Notes: generated by a model not told the origin, from the letters alone. A stretch of 53,744 nucleotides of DNA from Phenylobacterium sp. (GCF_004799515.1 NZ_SSMX01000017.1:1-53744), one strand, 5' to 3'; shown: positions 15,881-24,762, counted from the first letter of the stretch. Made by a program: numbers and translations.

Positions 15881-15928
15881 ATGGTGCCTGGGGGCGGATT
15901 CGAACCACCGACACGCGGATTTTCAATC
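15881..15928 (-). repeat. Distal att copy: partial tRNA-Phe 3' segment
   Basis: These 48 bases are identical to 17261–17308, the 3' part of the intact tRNA-Phe gene from the anticodon stem to the CCA end. Identity stops sharply on both sides. A truncated tRNA 3' end repeated 1380 bp away is the classic footprint of site-specific integration at a tRNA gene, so this is read as the distal attachment site. Confidence 0.85.
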
Positions 15929-16049
15929 GCCAGCTTCCACTTGCGAAATCAAGGCTTGCTCGCCGGATCAATGGAAAACCGCGCCCGACATCACCGACGG
16001 GTCACTTCTGATTGGAAAACGCACCTCCACCGCAGTAGCGACGGGTGAA

Positions 16050-16283
16050 TTGGGCATCTCGGATCGGCACGAGCATCGCTGGCTCTGGTTCACCCCGGAA
16101 ACGGCTGATTGCGTTCGGCTGGATCCCCATGCCTATCCGTCAACGACCTTTGGCCGACACACTATTCCCTTACCCGAATGGGTTTGCCGAGCACCGAACG
16201 GCGGCCTTCACGTTCGCGGAGGGCTTGGACGGATCGACATCGACGTCTCCCAACCTAGCCGACTGCTGCAAGACTTGGGATGA
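16050..16283 (+). CDS. Small hypothetical protein of the island, possibly 5'-truncated
   Basis: A 77-residue reading frame from TTG 16050 ends at a TGA that overlaps the ATG of the DUF2442 gene (ATGA), which suggests translational coupling. The sequence is polar and Trp/His/Arg-rich at its start (DRHEHRWLWFTPE), then continues with PLPEWVCRAPNGGLHVRGG. I do not recognise a family. The frame stays open upstream as far as 15939 at least, but has no ATG/GTG/TTG before 16050. Either TTG is the real start or the true start was lost. DUF2442 proteins often pair with small partners, so a two-gene module is possible. Confidence 0.45.
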   Translation: MGISDRHEHRWLWFTPETADCVRLDPHAYPSTTFGRHTIPLPEWVCRAPNGGLHVRGGLGRIDIDVSQPSRLLQDLG

Positions 16284-16678
16284 GATCCATGGCTGAGTTC
16301 AAACTGGTTGATGAGACGGCCTTCAAGGCTGCGGGCGTCCGTGGCCGGTTCGCTCACGCGACGCCTCGCGCAGTAAAAGCCCGATTTGATCGCCGCTCAG
16401 AGCGGGTCGTGGTGGGGCTGGATACGGGAATCGAATTCGCTTTCGACCCTCGGCTTGCCCCAGGGCTGGCGGAAGCGGCCGCCGAGGACCTTGTTGGTGT
16501 CACGGTCGAGGGTGTCGGCAGCACCCTGCACTTCCCGCGAATGGATGCGGATTTCACAGTGTCGCGTCTGCTCGAAGGCTTTCTCGGCCCTATGGATTGG
16601 ACCCGGCGTGAAGCCCGCGCCCTCGCCTCCCGCGAGAACGGAAAGCGCGGCGGTCGCCCAAAGCGAAGCGCGGGCTAG
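16280..16678 (+). CDS. DUF2442 domain protein
   Basis: The product has 132 residues, or 129 if the second ATG at 16289 is used. It shows a DUF2442-like fold: beta-rich first half, then GVGSTLHFPRMDADFTVSRL, corresponding to the family's W/F-P-x-(L/M)-D-x-D motif, then a basic C-terminus ending NGKRGGRPKRSAG. DUF2442 proteins are small, frequently sit in mobile regions, and are sometimes paired with toxin-like partners or fused to helix-turn-helix domains. The biochemical role is unknown. It overlaps the preceding ORF by four bases and is the best-supported gene inside the tRNA-Phe island. Confidence 0.75.
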   Translation: MRSMAEFKLVDETAFKAAGVRGRFAHATPRAVKARFDRRSERVVVGLDTGIEFAFDPRLAPGLAEAAAEDLVGVTVEGVGSTLHFPRMDADFTVSRLLEGFLGPMDWTRREARALASRENGKRGGRPKRSAG

Positions 16679-17260
16679 CGTCGGAGGTGACGATCCTCCA
16701 GTCCGACGACTAGGCCGGTCGAATGTCTGCGATGCGCCAGATGCGGAAGTTGGGTTCGCGCCGGAGTTCGGACCTTCGGCGGCAGATTGCGCGTCATGCG
16801 AAGTCGGCGAGAAGTAGCAGGGGAGCGGACGAACGAGCCTGCGGTTCGAGGCGGGCATGAATGCCCGGGAACCCGCCATTTCAGAAGCGACCGAAGAAAA
16901 TCCTCCATACAGGCGCGTAACATCACTAGCGCTGCCCGTTGAGACATCAGTCTCCTGCACCGACCGCCGCCCTTGGCGAGGCGGACCATCCGCTTGTCTC
17001 GTAAAGCGCATCCGCTGATCCACAGCGGAACCGATTCTTTCGCAATTTCCAGATGTTGGCGATTCTGCGAGCGTCCCCCCTGCCCCTTACCGAACGCCGA
17101 CTCTAGGTAGATTTACGCCCCGGCCGTTTTCCATTCCGGAAATCGGAACATCTCATTGAAATTTCGAGACATTTATTCGATTCACTAGACTCAAAGGCTA
17201 GCACAAAAGCCCCCCTCGCGGCCCCCAAAATTCTCGTAACTATTTGATTTTCTGCGGGGA
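16679..17260. other. Non-coding part of the tRNA-Phe island
   Basis: No convincing gene is present. Longer frames here on the minus strand have poor composition and no family match that I recognise. From about 17130 to 17260 the DNA is distinctly AT-richer than its surroundings, as is common next to an attachment site. No integrase remnant could be read. Confidence 0.5.
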
Positions 17261-17261
17261 A

Positions 17262-17337
17262 TGGTGCCTGGGGGCGGATTCGAACCACCGACACGCGGAT
17301 TTTCAATCCGCTGCTCTACCAACTGAGCTACCCAGGC
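17262..17337 (-). tRNA. tRNA-Phe (GAA)
   Basis: The 76-base gene has acceptor GCCTGGG/CCCAGGC, a standard D arm, anticodon stem GCGGA/TCCGC with loop TTGAAAA (GAA), T arm GGTTCGAATCC and an encoded CCA. Its 3' 47 bases are duplicated at 15882–15928, so it is the attachment site of the neighbouring island and was kept intact. Confidence 0.97.
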
Positions 17338-17403
17338 GAAGCCGCTATCGCGGGGAGCCGCGTCTATAGAAGAGGCGCCTGCGGAAGTCCAGCGAGGGCC
17401 TTA

Positions 17404-17574
17404 TCAGTCCTCATCGGACGGTTCGGCCGGCTCGTCGGGCTCTTCTGCGGCCGGCGCCACATAGCCGCCGCTAAGCCATCGATGCAGGTCCAGGTCGCCG
17501 CAGCGCGGCGAACAGAACGGCCGGTGTTGCGGCGCAGCAGGCCGCCCGCAGACCGGGCATTTCGCCGCACTCAC
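17404..17574 (-). CDS. yacG: DNA gyrase inhibitor YacG (zinc-binding)
   Basis: This 56-residue protein starts at GTG 17574, overlapping the TGA of the RNase gene (GTGA). It shows the YacG zinc knuckle CPVC at residues 6–9 and CSPRC at 21–25, followed by the conserved DLHRWLSGGY, then an acidic tail. YacG is known in E. coli to bind and inhibit gyrase. It is the last gene of the long operon, as is usual in alphaproteobacteria after maf and the RNase gene. Confidence 0.93.
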   Translation of the reverse strand: MSAAKCPVCGRPAAPQHRPFCSPRCGDLDLHRWLSGGYVAPAAEEPDEPAEPSDED

Positions 17575-18611
17575 CGCGTTGTCCTCACGTCCCAGCGCTC
17601 CCGCGGTCGTCCGGCTTCGGCGGCGATGGTGAAACGGGCGCCGATCCGTTCGGCGAGCAGGGCGCCCAGCGGTGTGGCGGCCTCGGCCACAGACGGGGCG
17701 CAGGTTGCGGTCAAGCGCGCGCCGGGCTGTGCGGCGGCCTCCGCCTCCAGCCGGCGGATGAGGCGCTGGGCGAGCGTGCGGTCGGACAAGGCGCCGTCCT
17801 CCAGCAGGAGCCGCTCGGCGAGCGGCTGGACGCGTCTGGGCAGCGACAGCTCCATGGTCCCGAAGCGGCCGACCGGCCCGATCGCCACACCAGGATTGTC
17901 CGGCGCGAAGGCGGCGCGGGCGGCGGCCATCAGGGCGTTCCCGTCATGGCCACGCCCGACGAGATCGAAGACGACGATGCCGCCCAGCCCCTTGAGCCGT
18001 AGCAAGCGCGCCGCGGTGGCCAGGGCCGCGAGGTTGGCTTGGCGGGTCACGCGCTTGGCGTCGCCGCCCTTGCGGTCCGAAAGGTCGACGTCCACCGCCG
18101 TCAGGGCGCGCGTGGGTTCGATGGCGATCAGGCCGCCGCCCGGAAGGGGATGCAGGATCTCCAGGGCTTCGGCCTCAGCCTCGTCGGCGACCTGGCGCGC
18201 CGGCCCGCCCTGCGTCAGCGCCGCGCCATGCGAGAGCGCCGCGAGGTCGGCGAGCAGGTCAGGCGCGGACAACAGACGCGGTTCGCCCTCGGCCGGCCCC
18301 AGAACTCGGGCCACCGCCAGCTTTCCCCGCCGCGGCTCACCCCGGATCTCGATCTCAAGCGCCTGGCCGCGGACCGGGCGAGCGTCGGGCTTGAAGGGCA
18401 GGATCGCCTCCGCTCCGCCGCCCAGCTCCAGGAAGGCCGTAGAGAGCGCCGGCTCCAGGCTGGCGACCCGCGCCACCAAGCGCGCGCCCAGCAGAAGCCG
18501 CGGCTCGTCGTCATGGCGGCGGATCAGCAGCCGCTCGGGCCGCCCGTCGAGGGTCACGACGCCGCGCGTCTCCCCAATCCCGCGGTCCAGCCAGGCGCGC
18601 CGTTCGTTCAT
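17571..18611 (-). CDS. Ribonuclease E/G family protein, short form
   Basis: At 346 residues this is much shorter than RNase E or G. An S1-like beta region is followed by a catalytic core with AVDVDLS and VVFDLVGRGHDG, matching the two aspartate positions that bind Mg2+ in RNase E. The central zinc-link CPxC and the C-terminal scaffold are absent. Short RNase E/G homologues between maf and yacG are a regular feature of this group. The start overlaps the maf stop (ATGA). Whether it cleaves RNA cannot be judged, since the Asn of the usual DVNSG motif is Asp here. Confidence 0.85.
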   Translation of the reverse strand: MNERRAWLDRGIGETRGVVTLDGRPERLLIRRHDDEPRLLLGARLVARVASLEPALSTAFLELGGGAEAILPFKPDARPVRGQALEIEIRGEPRRGKLAVARVLGPAEGEPRLLSAPDLLADLAALSHGAALTQGGPARQVADEAEAEALEILHPLPGGGLIAIEPTRALTAVDVDLSDRKGGDAKRVTRQANLAALATAARLLRLKGLGGIVVFDLVGRGHDGNALMAAARAAFAPDNPGVAIGPVGRFGTMELSLPRRVQPLAERLLLEDGALSDRTLAQRLIRRLEAEAAAQPGARLTATCAPSVAEAATPLGALLAERIGARFTIAAEAGRPRERWDVRTTR

Positions 18612-19195
18612 GGCCGACGATATCCCAGGCCGGTCAGCAGACTCGCCGCTTCATAAAGCGGCAGGCCGACGACGCCGGAATAGGAGCCCTGCAAGGCCGT
18701 TACGAAGGCGCCGGCGCGGCCCTGGATCGCATAGCCTCCCGCCTTGCCCTCGCCCTCCCCGGCCGCGAGATAGGCGGCGATGTCGGCATCGGTGAGCCGT
18801 TTGAAATGGACGCGGCTCTCGACTAACCGTCTCGCCCGCCGCCCGCCCGGCGCGATCGCGCAGAGGCCGGTCAGCACCCGGTGCGCGCGGCCGGACAGCA
18901 GCCGCAGGCAAGCTTCCACCTCGCAGGCCGCCTCGGCTTTGGGCAACACGCGACGGCCTAAGGCCACCACCGTGTCGGCGGCGAGCACATGGACGTCGGC
19001 GTGGCGCGCGTGGACGCTCGCAGCCTTATCGGCGGCTAGACGCCCGGCGAGCTGGCGTGGCGTCTCATCTTTCAAGGGAGATTCGTCGACCTCGGCGGCG
19101 TCGACCAGATCCGGCTCAAGGCCGATCTGGCGCAGGAGGTCGAGCCGCCTCGGGCTTGCGGAGGCCAGCACCAGGCGCTGCGGCGATTGCGGCAC
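18608..19195 (-). CDS. maf: Maf family nucleoside triphosphate pyrophosphatase
   Basis: Maf proteins hydrolyse dTTP/UTP or modified nucleotides to monophosphates and help house-cleaning or septum control. The 195-residue product has the signature LASASPRRLDLLRQIGL at residues 10–26, then ESPLKDE and the DTVVALG motif near residue 75. Start is GTG 19195, 14 bases after the infA stop. It lies in its usual place between infA and the RNase gene. Confidence 0.93.
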   Translation of the reverse strand: MPQSPQRLVLASASPRRLDLLRQIGLEPDLVDAAEVDESPLKDETPRQLAGRLAADKAASVHARHADVHVLAADTVVALGRRVLPKAEAACEVEACLRLLSGRAHRVLTGLCAIAPGGRRARRLVESRVHFKRLTDADIAAYLAAGEGEGKAGGYAIQGRAGAFVTALQGSYSGVVGLPLYEAASLLTGLGYRRP

Positions 19196-19209
19196 TTAGC
19201 CGGACGCGT

Positions 19210-19428
19210 CTAGCGGACGCGGAACGTGATGCGGCCCTTGGTGAGGTCGTAGGGCGTCATCTCCACAAGCACCTTATCGCCGGCCGACACCCGGATGCGG
19301 TTCTTGCGCATCTTACCGGCCGTGTGGGCGATGATCTCGTGGTCGTTCTCAAGCTTCACGCGGAACGTCGCGTTGGGCAGGACTTCGCTCACCGTGCCCG
19401 GGAATTCCAATAATTCTTCTTTCGCCAT
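19210..19428 (-). CDS. infA: Translation initiation factor IF-1
   Basis: This is a 72-residue S1-fold protein beginning [20 protein letters not shown] and ending GRITFRVR, of standard length. It binds the ribosomal A site during initiation. ATG 19428 is chosen from the family length; the frame continues upstream without meaning. It is preceded by the phosphatase gene with a gap of 115 bases, enough for its own promoter. Confidence 0.98.
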   Translation of the reverse strand: MAKEELLEFPGTVSEVLPNATFRVKLENDHEIIAHTAGKMRKNRIRVSAGDKVLVEMTPYDLTKGRITFRVR

Positions 19429-19543
19429 GCAGGCTCCAAACCGAGGATAAAATGACGGCCCGCGCCTTAAACCAGGTCGCGAGCCGTATCTAGCGGCTGG
19501 AACTATAGCGCACGGTTCGGGGAGAGGTCGATGGGCGAGGCGT

Positions 19544-20029
19544 TCAGGCCGCGCCAAAGCGTGTGGCGATGCGCCGGGCCAGGGTGTCGCGAACCTCGCG
19601 ATAGGCCTCCAGGCGCGCCTCGCGCGATCCGTCCGCCAACGTTGGATCGTGGGTTGGCCAGTACTCGATCTCCGCTGCCCGCCCGCGCGCCAACTCGACC
19701 GCGCGGTGTTGGGCCTCCGGCGTCAGCGAGATCACGAGGTCGAACGAGGAGTCCTCCAGCTCGGTGAAGGTCTTGGGGCGATGGCGCCCGACATCGCAGC
19801 CGATTTCGGCCAGCACCGCCTGGGCAAAAGGATCGACGCCCGCCTCCACGTCCTCGTCTCGGACATCGTCGTGGACCAGGGCCGGCCGCCTGAGGCCGCA
19901 GCTGTCCACATAGATCCGGGTGCCGACTAGGCGCTTCAGCAGCGCCTCGGCCATGGGCGAACGCACCTGGTTGAGGTTGCAGGCGAACAGCACGGCCCCG
20001 ATCAGCGGCGGCGGGGCGTCTGCCGACAT
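19544..20029 (-). CDS. Low-molecular-weight protein tyrosine phosphatase-like
   Basis: The 161-residue protein has the phosphatase P-loop C-x5-R in [15 protein letters not shown] (Cys 17, Arg 23) and the late Asp in WPTHDPT that acts as general acid. Homologues at this place in alphaproteobacteria are often labelled arsenate reductase-like, but the redox cysteines of ArsC are not obvious here. It follows UPF0262 by six bases. Confidence 0.88.
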   Translation of the reverse strand: MSADAPPPLIGAVLFACNLNQVRSPMAEALLKRLVGTRIYVDSCGLRRPALVHDDVRDEDVEAGVDPFAQAVLAEIGCDVGRHRPKTFTELEDSSFDLVISLTPEAQHRAVELARGRAAEIEYWPTHDPTLADGSREARLEAYREVRDTLARRIATRFGAA

Positions 20030-20035
20030 CGGCCC

Positions 20036-20515
20036 CTAGCCTCGCCAGTGCAGAGCGCAGATCAGCGTGAACAGCCGCCGCGCCGTGTCGAGATCGGTGT
20101 CGACCTTGCCCGAAAGCCGCGTCTGCAACAGCTGCGAGGCTTCGTTGTGCAGGCCGCGCCGGCCCATATCCAGGGCCTCGATCTGCGCCGGCGTGGAGTT
20201 GCGGATCGCCTGATAGTAGCTCTCGCAGATCAGGAAGTAGTCCTTGATCAGCCCGCGGAATGGCGAGAGCGACAGGATGTGCCGCCGCTCGTAGTCCGGC
20301 CCGCGCACATCGAGCACGAGGCGATTTTCCACCAGCCCCATCCTGAGATCGTAGGGGCCGCCTTCGGCGCCCTCTGGATGGAATCGATTCTCCTCCAGCA
20401 GGTCGAAGATCGCGATCTGCCGTTCCTGCTCCTGGTCGCGCGACACCGCCGCGAGCGACTCCTCGTCGAGCTCGACGCTCTGCAAGCGGTGGATCTGGCG
20501 GTCGTCGTCGGCCAT
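20036..20515 (-). CDS. UPF0262 family protein
   Basis: This 159-residue protein matches UPF0262, a family confined mainly to alphaproteobacteria and found between hisD and infA. Typical stretches are [53 protein letters not shown] and [12 protein letters not shown]. No signal, membrane segment or catalytic motif is visible. Its function is unknown. Confidence 0.93.
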   Translation of the reverse strand: MADDDRQIHRLQSVELDEESLAAVSRDQEQERQIAIFDLLEENRFHPEGAEGGPYDLRMGLVENRLVLDVRGPDYERRHILSLSPFRGLIKDYFLICESYYQAIRNSTPAQIEALDMGRRGLHNEASQLLQTRLSGKVDTDLDTARRLFTLICALHWRG

Positions 20516-20590
20516 GGCGTCCCGGGGGCGTGCCCCAGCTTTATGGCATTCCGCCCCCCGCCGTCATCCCGCACCTGCGAACAGGCGCGC

Positions 20591-21616
20591 TCAGACCGCC
20601 TGGCGCGCTTCCCGGAAGGAGACCAGCCGCCCAGTCGCCTCGTCCCAAAGGGTCAGGCGCGCGCAACGGAAGCTCTCCCAGAAACCCAGCCGTCCCATGG
20701 CGTCGAGTTCGGGGTGGTCCCGCAGCACCTTGTCCAGCTTGTAGAAGGGGATGCGGCTCGACAGATGATGCACGTGGTGGATGCCGATGTTGCCGGTGAA
20801 CCAGCGCAACGGTTGCGGCAGGTCATAGTGCGAACTGCCGGCCAAGGCCGCCTCGTCACGGTTCCATTGGCCGGTCCGCGCCCAGGCCGCGCCCTCATAC
20901 TGGTGCTGCACATAGAAGAGCCAGACGCCCATGGTCGCCGCCAACACCATCGTCACGACATTGACGATCAGCACGGGCGCCACACCGAAGATCCAGACCA
21001 GGGCGCTTACGCCCACCAGCGCGGCCAGGCTGTTGCCGATCACGCTGGCCCAAGGCCGCCAGCCCTGACGCATCATGCCGATCGGCAGCCGCTGGCTGAT
21101 GAGGAACACATAGATCGGGCCCAGGCCGAACATCACCAGCGGATGGCGATAGAGCCGATAGCCAAACCGGCGCAGGGGCGGGAGCGCGCGATACTCCGCG
21201 ACGGTCAGGGTCTCGATCTCACCCAGGCCGCTGCGGCGGTCCAGGTTGCCTGAGGTCGCGTGATGCAGGGCGTGGGTCTGGCGCCAGTAGTGATAGGGCG
21301 TCAGGGTGAAGACGCCGGCGATCCGGCCGACCCACTCGTTGGCCTGCCGCTGGCGGAAGAATGCGCCATGGCCGCAGTCGTGCTGGATCATGAAGAGGCG
21401 AATCAGGAAGCCGGACGCCGGAATCGTCAGCAACAACGCCGCCCACCAGAGCCCATGCGCATGCAGCGCCCAGGCGACAACCCAAATCGCCAGCAATGGG
21501 GCGACGGTGACCACGATCTCGAAGATGCTGCGGCCGGTCACCGGCTCGCGATAGGGCGCGAGGATCTTGAACCAGGCGCTCGCCGCGGTTTTGGGGGCGT
21601 CCGGCTCGGCGCTCAT
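20591..21616 (-). CDS. Membrane fatty acid desaturase
   Basis: The 341-residue protein has four to five membrane helices and the three histidine boxes of di-iron desaturases: HDCGH (79–83), HALHH (115–119) and HHVHH (about 279). It would introduce a double bond into membrane lipid acyl chains using oxygen; acyl specificity cannot be read. The ATG at 21616 overlaps the hisD TGA (ATGA), so it is translated with hisD although functionally unrelated. It interrupts the hisD–UPF0262 pair that is adjacent in many relatives. Confidence 0.93.
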   Translation of the reverse strand: MSAEPDAPKTAASAWFKILAPYREPVTGRSIFEIVVTVAPLLAIWVVAWALHAHGLWWAALLLTIPASGFLIRLFMIQHDCGHGAFFRQRQANEWVGRIAGVFTLTPYHYWRQTHALHHATSGNLDRRSGLGEIETLTVAEYRALPPLRRFGYRLYRHPLVMFGLGPIYVFLISQRLPIGMMRQGWRPWASVIGNSLAALVGVSALVWIFGVAPVLIVNVVTMVLAATMGVWLFYVQHQYEGAAWARTGQWNRDEAALAGSSHYDLPQPLRWFTGNIGIHHVHHLSSRIPFYKLDKVLRDHPELDAMGRLGFWESFRCARLTLWDEATGRLVSFREARQAV

Positions 21617-22896
21617 CCCTGCCCCATCCGAATCGCCGCCGAACGGGCGTGCGCCGGCAGCCCCTCCGCTTCCGCCAAGGCCACCGTCGCCGGCGCCAGG
21701 CGCGCAAACGCCGCTTCGTCGCATCTTACGATCGAGGTCCTTTTGAGGAAGTCATAGAGCGAGAGCCCTGACGAGAACCGCGCCGCCCGACTGGTGGGCA
21801 ACACGTGGTTGGAGCCCGCTACATAGTCCCCAATAGCTTCCGGCGCATGACGGCCCAGGAAGATCGCGCCAGCATGCCGCACCCGGTCGGCCAGCCGCTC
21901 GGGGTCGTCCACCGCGAATTCAACGTGTTCCGGCGCGATCCGATCCACCAGGCGCGGCGCGTCGTGCAACGGCGCGATGATCACCGCGCCATGGTCGCGC
22001 CAGGAGGCGGCGGCGTCCTTTCCGGTCGAAAGCGTGGTCAGCTGATCGGCGACGGCGGCCTCGACCCGGCTGGCGAACACCTCGTCGTCGGTGATCAGGA
22101 TGGATTGGGCCGCCGGGTCGTGCTCGGCTTGGGACAGGAGGTCGGCGGCGATCCAGTCGGGGCGATTCGCGCCGTCCGCGACGACCACGATCTCCGAGGG
22201 CCCCGCGAGCGCATCGATGCCGACCGCGCCATAGACCCGCCGCTTGGCGGCGGTCACGAAGGCGTTGCCGGGCCCCACGATCTTGTCCACAGGCCGGATC
22301 GGCCCCGCGCCATAGGCCAGGGCCGCCACGGCCTGAGCCCCTCCAACCCGCCAAATCTCTTGCACGCCCGCCGCCTTCGCCGCGGCCAGCACCGCCGGCT
22401 GCAACCGGCCCGGCGGGGTGACCATGGCGATGCGTTCGACGCCGGCCACCGCGGCGGGCACCGCGTTCATCAGCACGGTCGAAGGATAGGCGGCCCGCCC
22501 GCCCGGCACATAGATTCCGACGGCCTCCAGCGGCGTCCAGCGCCAGCCCAACTCCACGCCGGCCTCGTCGGTGAAGCGCAGATCCGCCGGCCGCTGGCGG
22601 GCGTGATAGCTGCGGATGCGTTCGGCGGCGAAGGCTATGGCCTCGCGGACCGGTTCGGGGCACGCCCGGGCGCCCGCCTCGATCTCCGCCTCGCTGACCC
22701 GCAGCGAGTTTTCGTCCAGGTCCAGGCCGTCAAAATCCCTCGCGAAGCGCAGCAAGGCGGCGAGCCCGTCCGCCCGCACCGCGGCGATCACATCGCGGAC
22801 GACGGCGTCGACATCTTCCGGCGTTTCGCGGCGTTCATCGACGAAGGCGGAAAATGCGGTCTCGAAATCGGGATCGGTAAGGCGGAAGCGGCGCAT
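21613..22896 (-). CDS. hisD: Histidinol dehydrogenase
   Basis: HisD oxidises histidinol to histidine in two NAD-dependent steps. ATG 22896 gives 427 residues, the usual length; the longer frame adds an Arg/Ala-rich false extension. Visible motifs are GPGNAFVTAAKR, DALAGPSEIVVVAD, LLSQAEHDP (zinc ligands Gln/His) and IAPEHVEF (catalytic Glu-His). It is separate from the other his genes and lies in the murA operon. Confidence 0.97.
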   Translation of the reverse strand: MRRFRLTDPDFETAFSAFVDERRETPEDVDAVVRDVIAAVRADGLAALLRFARDFDGLDLDENSLRVSEAEIEAGARACPEPVREAIAFAAERIRSYHARQRPADLRFTDEAGVELGWRWTPLEAVGIYVPGGRAAYPSTVLMNAVPAAVAGVERIAMVTPPGRLQPAVLAAAKAAGVQEIWRVGGAQAVAALAYGAGPIRPVDKIVGPGNAFVTAAKRRVYGAVGIDALAGPSEIVVVADGANRPDWIAADLLSQAEHDPAAQSILITDDEVFASRVEAAVADQLTTLSTGKDAAASWRDHGAVIIAPLHDAPRLVDRIAPEHVEFAVDDPERLADRVRHAGAIFLGRHAPEAIGDYVAGSNHVLPTSRAARFSSGLSLYDFLKRTSIVRCDEAAFARLAPATVALAEAEGLPAHARSAAIRMGQG

Positions 22897-22946
22897 GCGC
22901 GGCTTCTTTAGCCGCGCGGGCCCGCGAGCGCCATGGCCCCGCGCGG

Positions 22947-23372
22947 CTAGTCCTGATGCGCTGGCGTGCGCGGCGTGGGCCAGCGCTGGGACACATCCGC
23001 CAGCACGGCGTCTACGCATTCCACCACAGCCCGCAGGTCGCCGCCGCCCGCGCAGCTGATGGTGATCGTGCCGCCCGGCGCCTCACCCGGTTCGAACGTC
23101 ACCGCCAGGACGTCCAGCACCGCGTCTCGCGCGCCTTTGCGGATCTTGCGGGTCTGCACCTGCAGGACGCCGCCGAACTGCACGCCCGAACGCACCCGCT
23201 CATGGCCGCCCGCCTCCCAGCAGAAGCGGTTGAAGGCCACCGTCAGCAGCCGCGCCTTTGGCTCGTAGGAGATGTCGCCCACCTTGGCGACGGCGTCCTG
23301 CATGGCCGCTGAGATGATCGCTAGATCGTCGGCGTCCTGGGCCAGCAGACGGAGCGGCGCGGTCTTGGCCAT
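22947..23372 (-). CDS. DUF2948 family protein
   Basis: The 141-residue protein starts MAKTAPLRLLAQDADDLAII, typical of DUF2948, a small family found almost always between murA and hisD in alphaproteobacteria. Other conserved stretches are RLLTVAFNRFCWE and GGDLRAVVECVDAVLADV. The start, ATG 23372, is four bases after the murA stop. The function is unknown. Confidence 0.92.
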   Translation of the reverse strand: MAKTAPLRLLAQDADDLAIISAAMQDAVAKVGDISYEPKARLLTVAFNRFCWEAGGHERVRSGVQFGGVLQVQTRKIRKGARDAVLDVLAVTFEPGEAPGGTITISCAGGGDLRAVVECVDAVLADVSQRWPTPRTPAHQD

Positions 23373-23376
23373 CGGC

Positions 23377-24669
23377 TCAATCCTCGCCGCCCTCGCCGTC
23401 GCCCTTGATGCGGCGGATATTGGCGCCGCAGGCGCCGAGCTTTTCCTCGAGGCGTTCGAAGCCCCGATCCAGATGATAGACGCGGTTGACCATGGTCTCG
23501 CCATGGGCCGCGAGGCCCGCGATCACCAGGCTCACTGAGGCCCGCAGATCCGTGGCCATCACCTGGGCGCCTTCCAGCGAGGCCACGCCACGCACCCGGG
23601 CCTCGCCGCCCTGCACGCTGATATCGGCGCCCAGCCGCGACAGTTCCGGCGCGTGCATGAAGCGGTTCTCGAAGATGTTCTCCTTGATGACGCTTTCGCC
23701 GTCGGCCAGCGTCATCAGCGCCATGAACTGGGCCTGGAGGTCGGTGGCGAAGCCGGGATAGACGCCCGTCTCTACTTCGACGGCCTTCAACAGCGCGCCG
23801 TTGCGCCGGACCGTCAGGCCATCGTTGTGCGGCGTCACCTCCACGCCGGCCTCGACCATCTTGTCGATTAGCGCCTGGATGAAGTCGCTGCGGGTGCGGG
23901 TCAGCCGCACTTCCCCGCCGGCCATGGCCGCGGCCACCGCATAGGTGCCGGTCTCGATCCGATCGGGCATCACCGCGTAGGTCGCCCCATGCAGCCGGCC
24001 GACGCCCTGGATTCGGATGGCGGAGGTCCCTGCCCCGCTCACCTTGGCGCCCATTGCGTTCAGGCAATTGGCCAGGTCGATCATCTCCGGCTCACAGGCC
24101 GCGTTGGTGATCGTCGTCTCGCCGTCCGCCAGCACCGCCGCCAGCATGGCGTGCTCCGTGGCGCCGACCGAGACGAAGGGGAAGTCGATGTGCGCGCCGC
24201 TCAGGCCACGCGGGGCCTGGGCGTAAACATAGCCTTCATGCAGATCGATCCGCGCGCCAAGCGTCTCCAACACCTTCAGATGCAGGTCGACCGGCCGCGC
24301 GCCGATGGTGCAGCCGCCGGGCAGCGAGACCTTCGCCTGCCCCGTGCGGGCCACCAATGGCCCCAGCACGTTGAACGAGGCCCGCATCTGCCGGACTAGG
24401 TCGTAGGGGGCGATGGCGCTGACGATCTCGCGCGTACGCAACAGGGTCTCGGGGCCATCCTCCCCCTCGGATTCCACGACCTCTGTCCCCAGGCGCTGCA
24501 GCAACTTGCCCAGGAAGCGGGTGTCCGCCAGCCTCGGCATGTTGGTTAGCCTCAGGGTGTCTTCTGTCAAAAGGCTCGCAGCCATCAGCTTGATGGCGGA
24601 GTTCTTGGCGCCGCTGATCGGGATTTCCCCCTGCAGCCGCGCGCCGCCGGTAATGGCGATGCGGTCCAA
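23377..24669 (-). CDS. murA: UDP-N-acetylglucosamine 1-carboxyvinyltransferase
   Basis: MurA adds enolpyruvate to UDP-GlcNAc, the first committed step of peptidoglycan synthesis and the target of fosfomycin. Start is TTG 24669, with AGGA six bases before it, giving [15 protein letters not shown] and 430 residues. Lys-Asn of the substrate site lies in [14 protein letters not shown], and the reactive cysteine is present in [15 protein letters not shown], so the fosfomycin-sensitive form is expected. It heads the long minus-strand operon together with the small upstream ORF. Confidence 0.96.
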   Translation of the reverse strand: MDRIAITGGARLQGEIPISGAKNSAIKLMAASLLTEDTLRLTNMPRLADTRFLGKLLQRLGTEVVESEGEDGPETLLRTREIVSAIAPYDLVRQMRASFNVLGPLVARTGQAKVSLPGGCTIGARPVDLHLKVLETLGARIDLHEGYVYAQAPRGLSGAHIDFPFVSVGATEHAMLAAVLADGETTITNAACEPEMIDLANCLNAMGAKVSGAGTSAIRIQGVGRLHGATYAVMPDRIETGTYAVAAAMAGGEVRLTRTRSDFIQALIDKMVEAGVEVTPHNDGLTVRRNGALLKAVEVETGVYPGFATDLQAQFMALMTLADGESVIKENIFENRFMHAPELSRLGADISVQGGEARVRGVASLEGAQVMATDLRASVSLVIAGLAAHGETMVNRVYHLDRGFERLEEKLGACGANIRRIKGDGEGGED

Positions 24670-24762
24670 TCCCAATCCTTCGAAACGGCCGCGCTTTCGG
24701 GAGTCGCGGGGGCAGCCTTCAAGATTGTTATCTAGCGTGCGGCTTCCCCGCCGCAAAGGCCC

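Larger units (their letters stand above)
15881..17308. mobile_element. Remnant genomic island bounded by tRNA-Phe direct repeats
   Basis: The two 48-bp att-like repeats enclose about 1.33 kb. The inside holds one small unknown ORF and a DUF2442 gene, then nearly 600 bases of apparently non-coding and finally AT-rich DNA next to the tRNA, where an integrase would normally lie. No integrase or other mobility gene remains. This suggests a once larger element reduced by deletion, or a non-autonomous cassette moved by an integrase elsewhere. Those two explanations cannot be told apart here. Confidence 0.75.

Noticed and set aside
16050..16283. Call of the small island ORF as DUF4160
   Set aside because: DUF4160 often pairs with DUF2442, but the typical DUF4160 motifs around a His-Val-His strand are not present.
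16397..17023. Minus-strand 208-residue frame inside the island
   Set aside because: It overlaps the DUF2442 gene antisense and has no recognisable domain; I looked here for an integrase remnant and found none.
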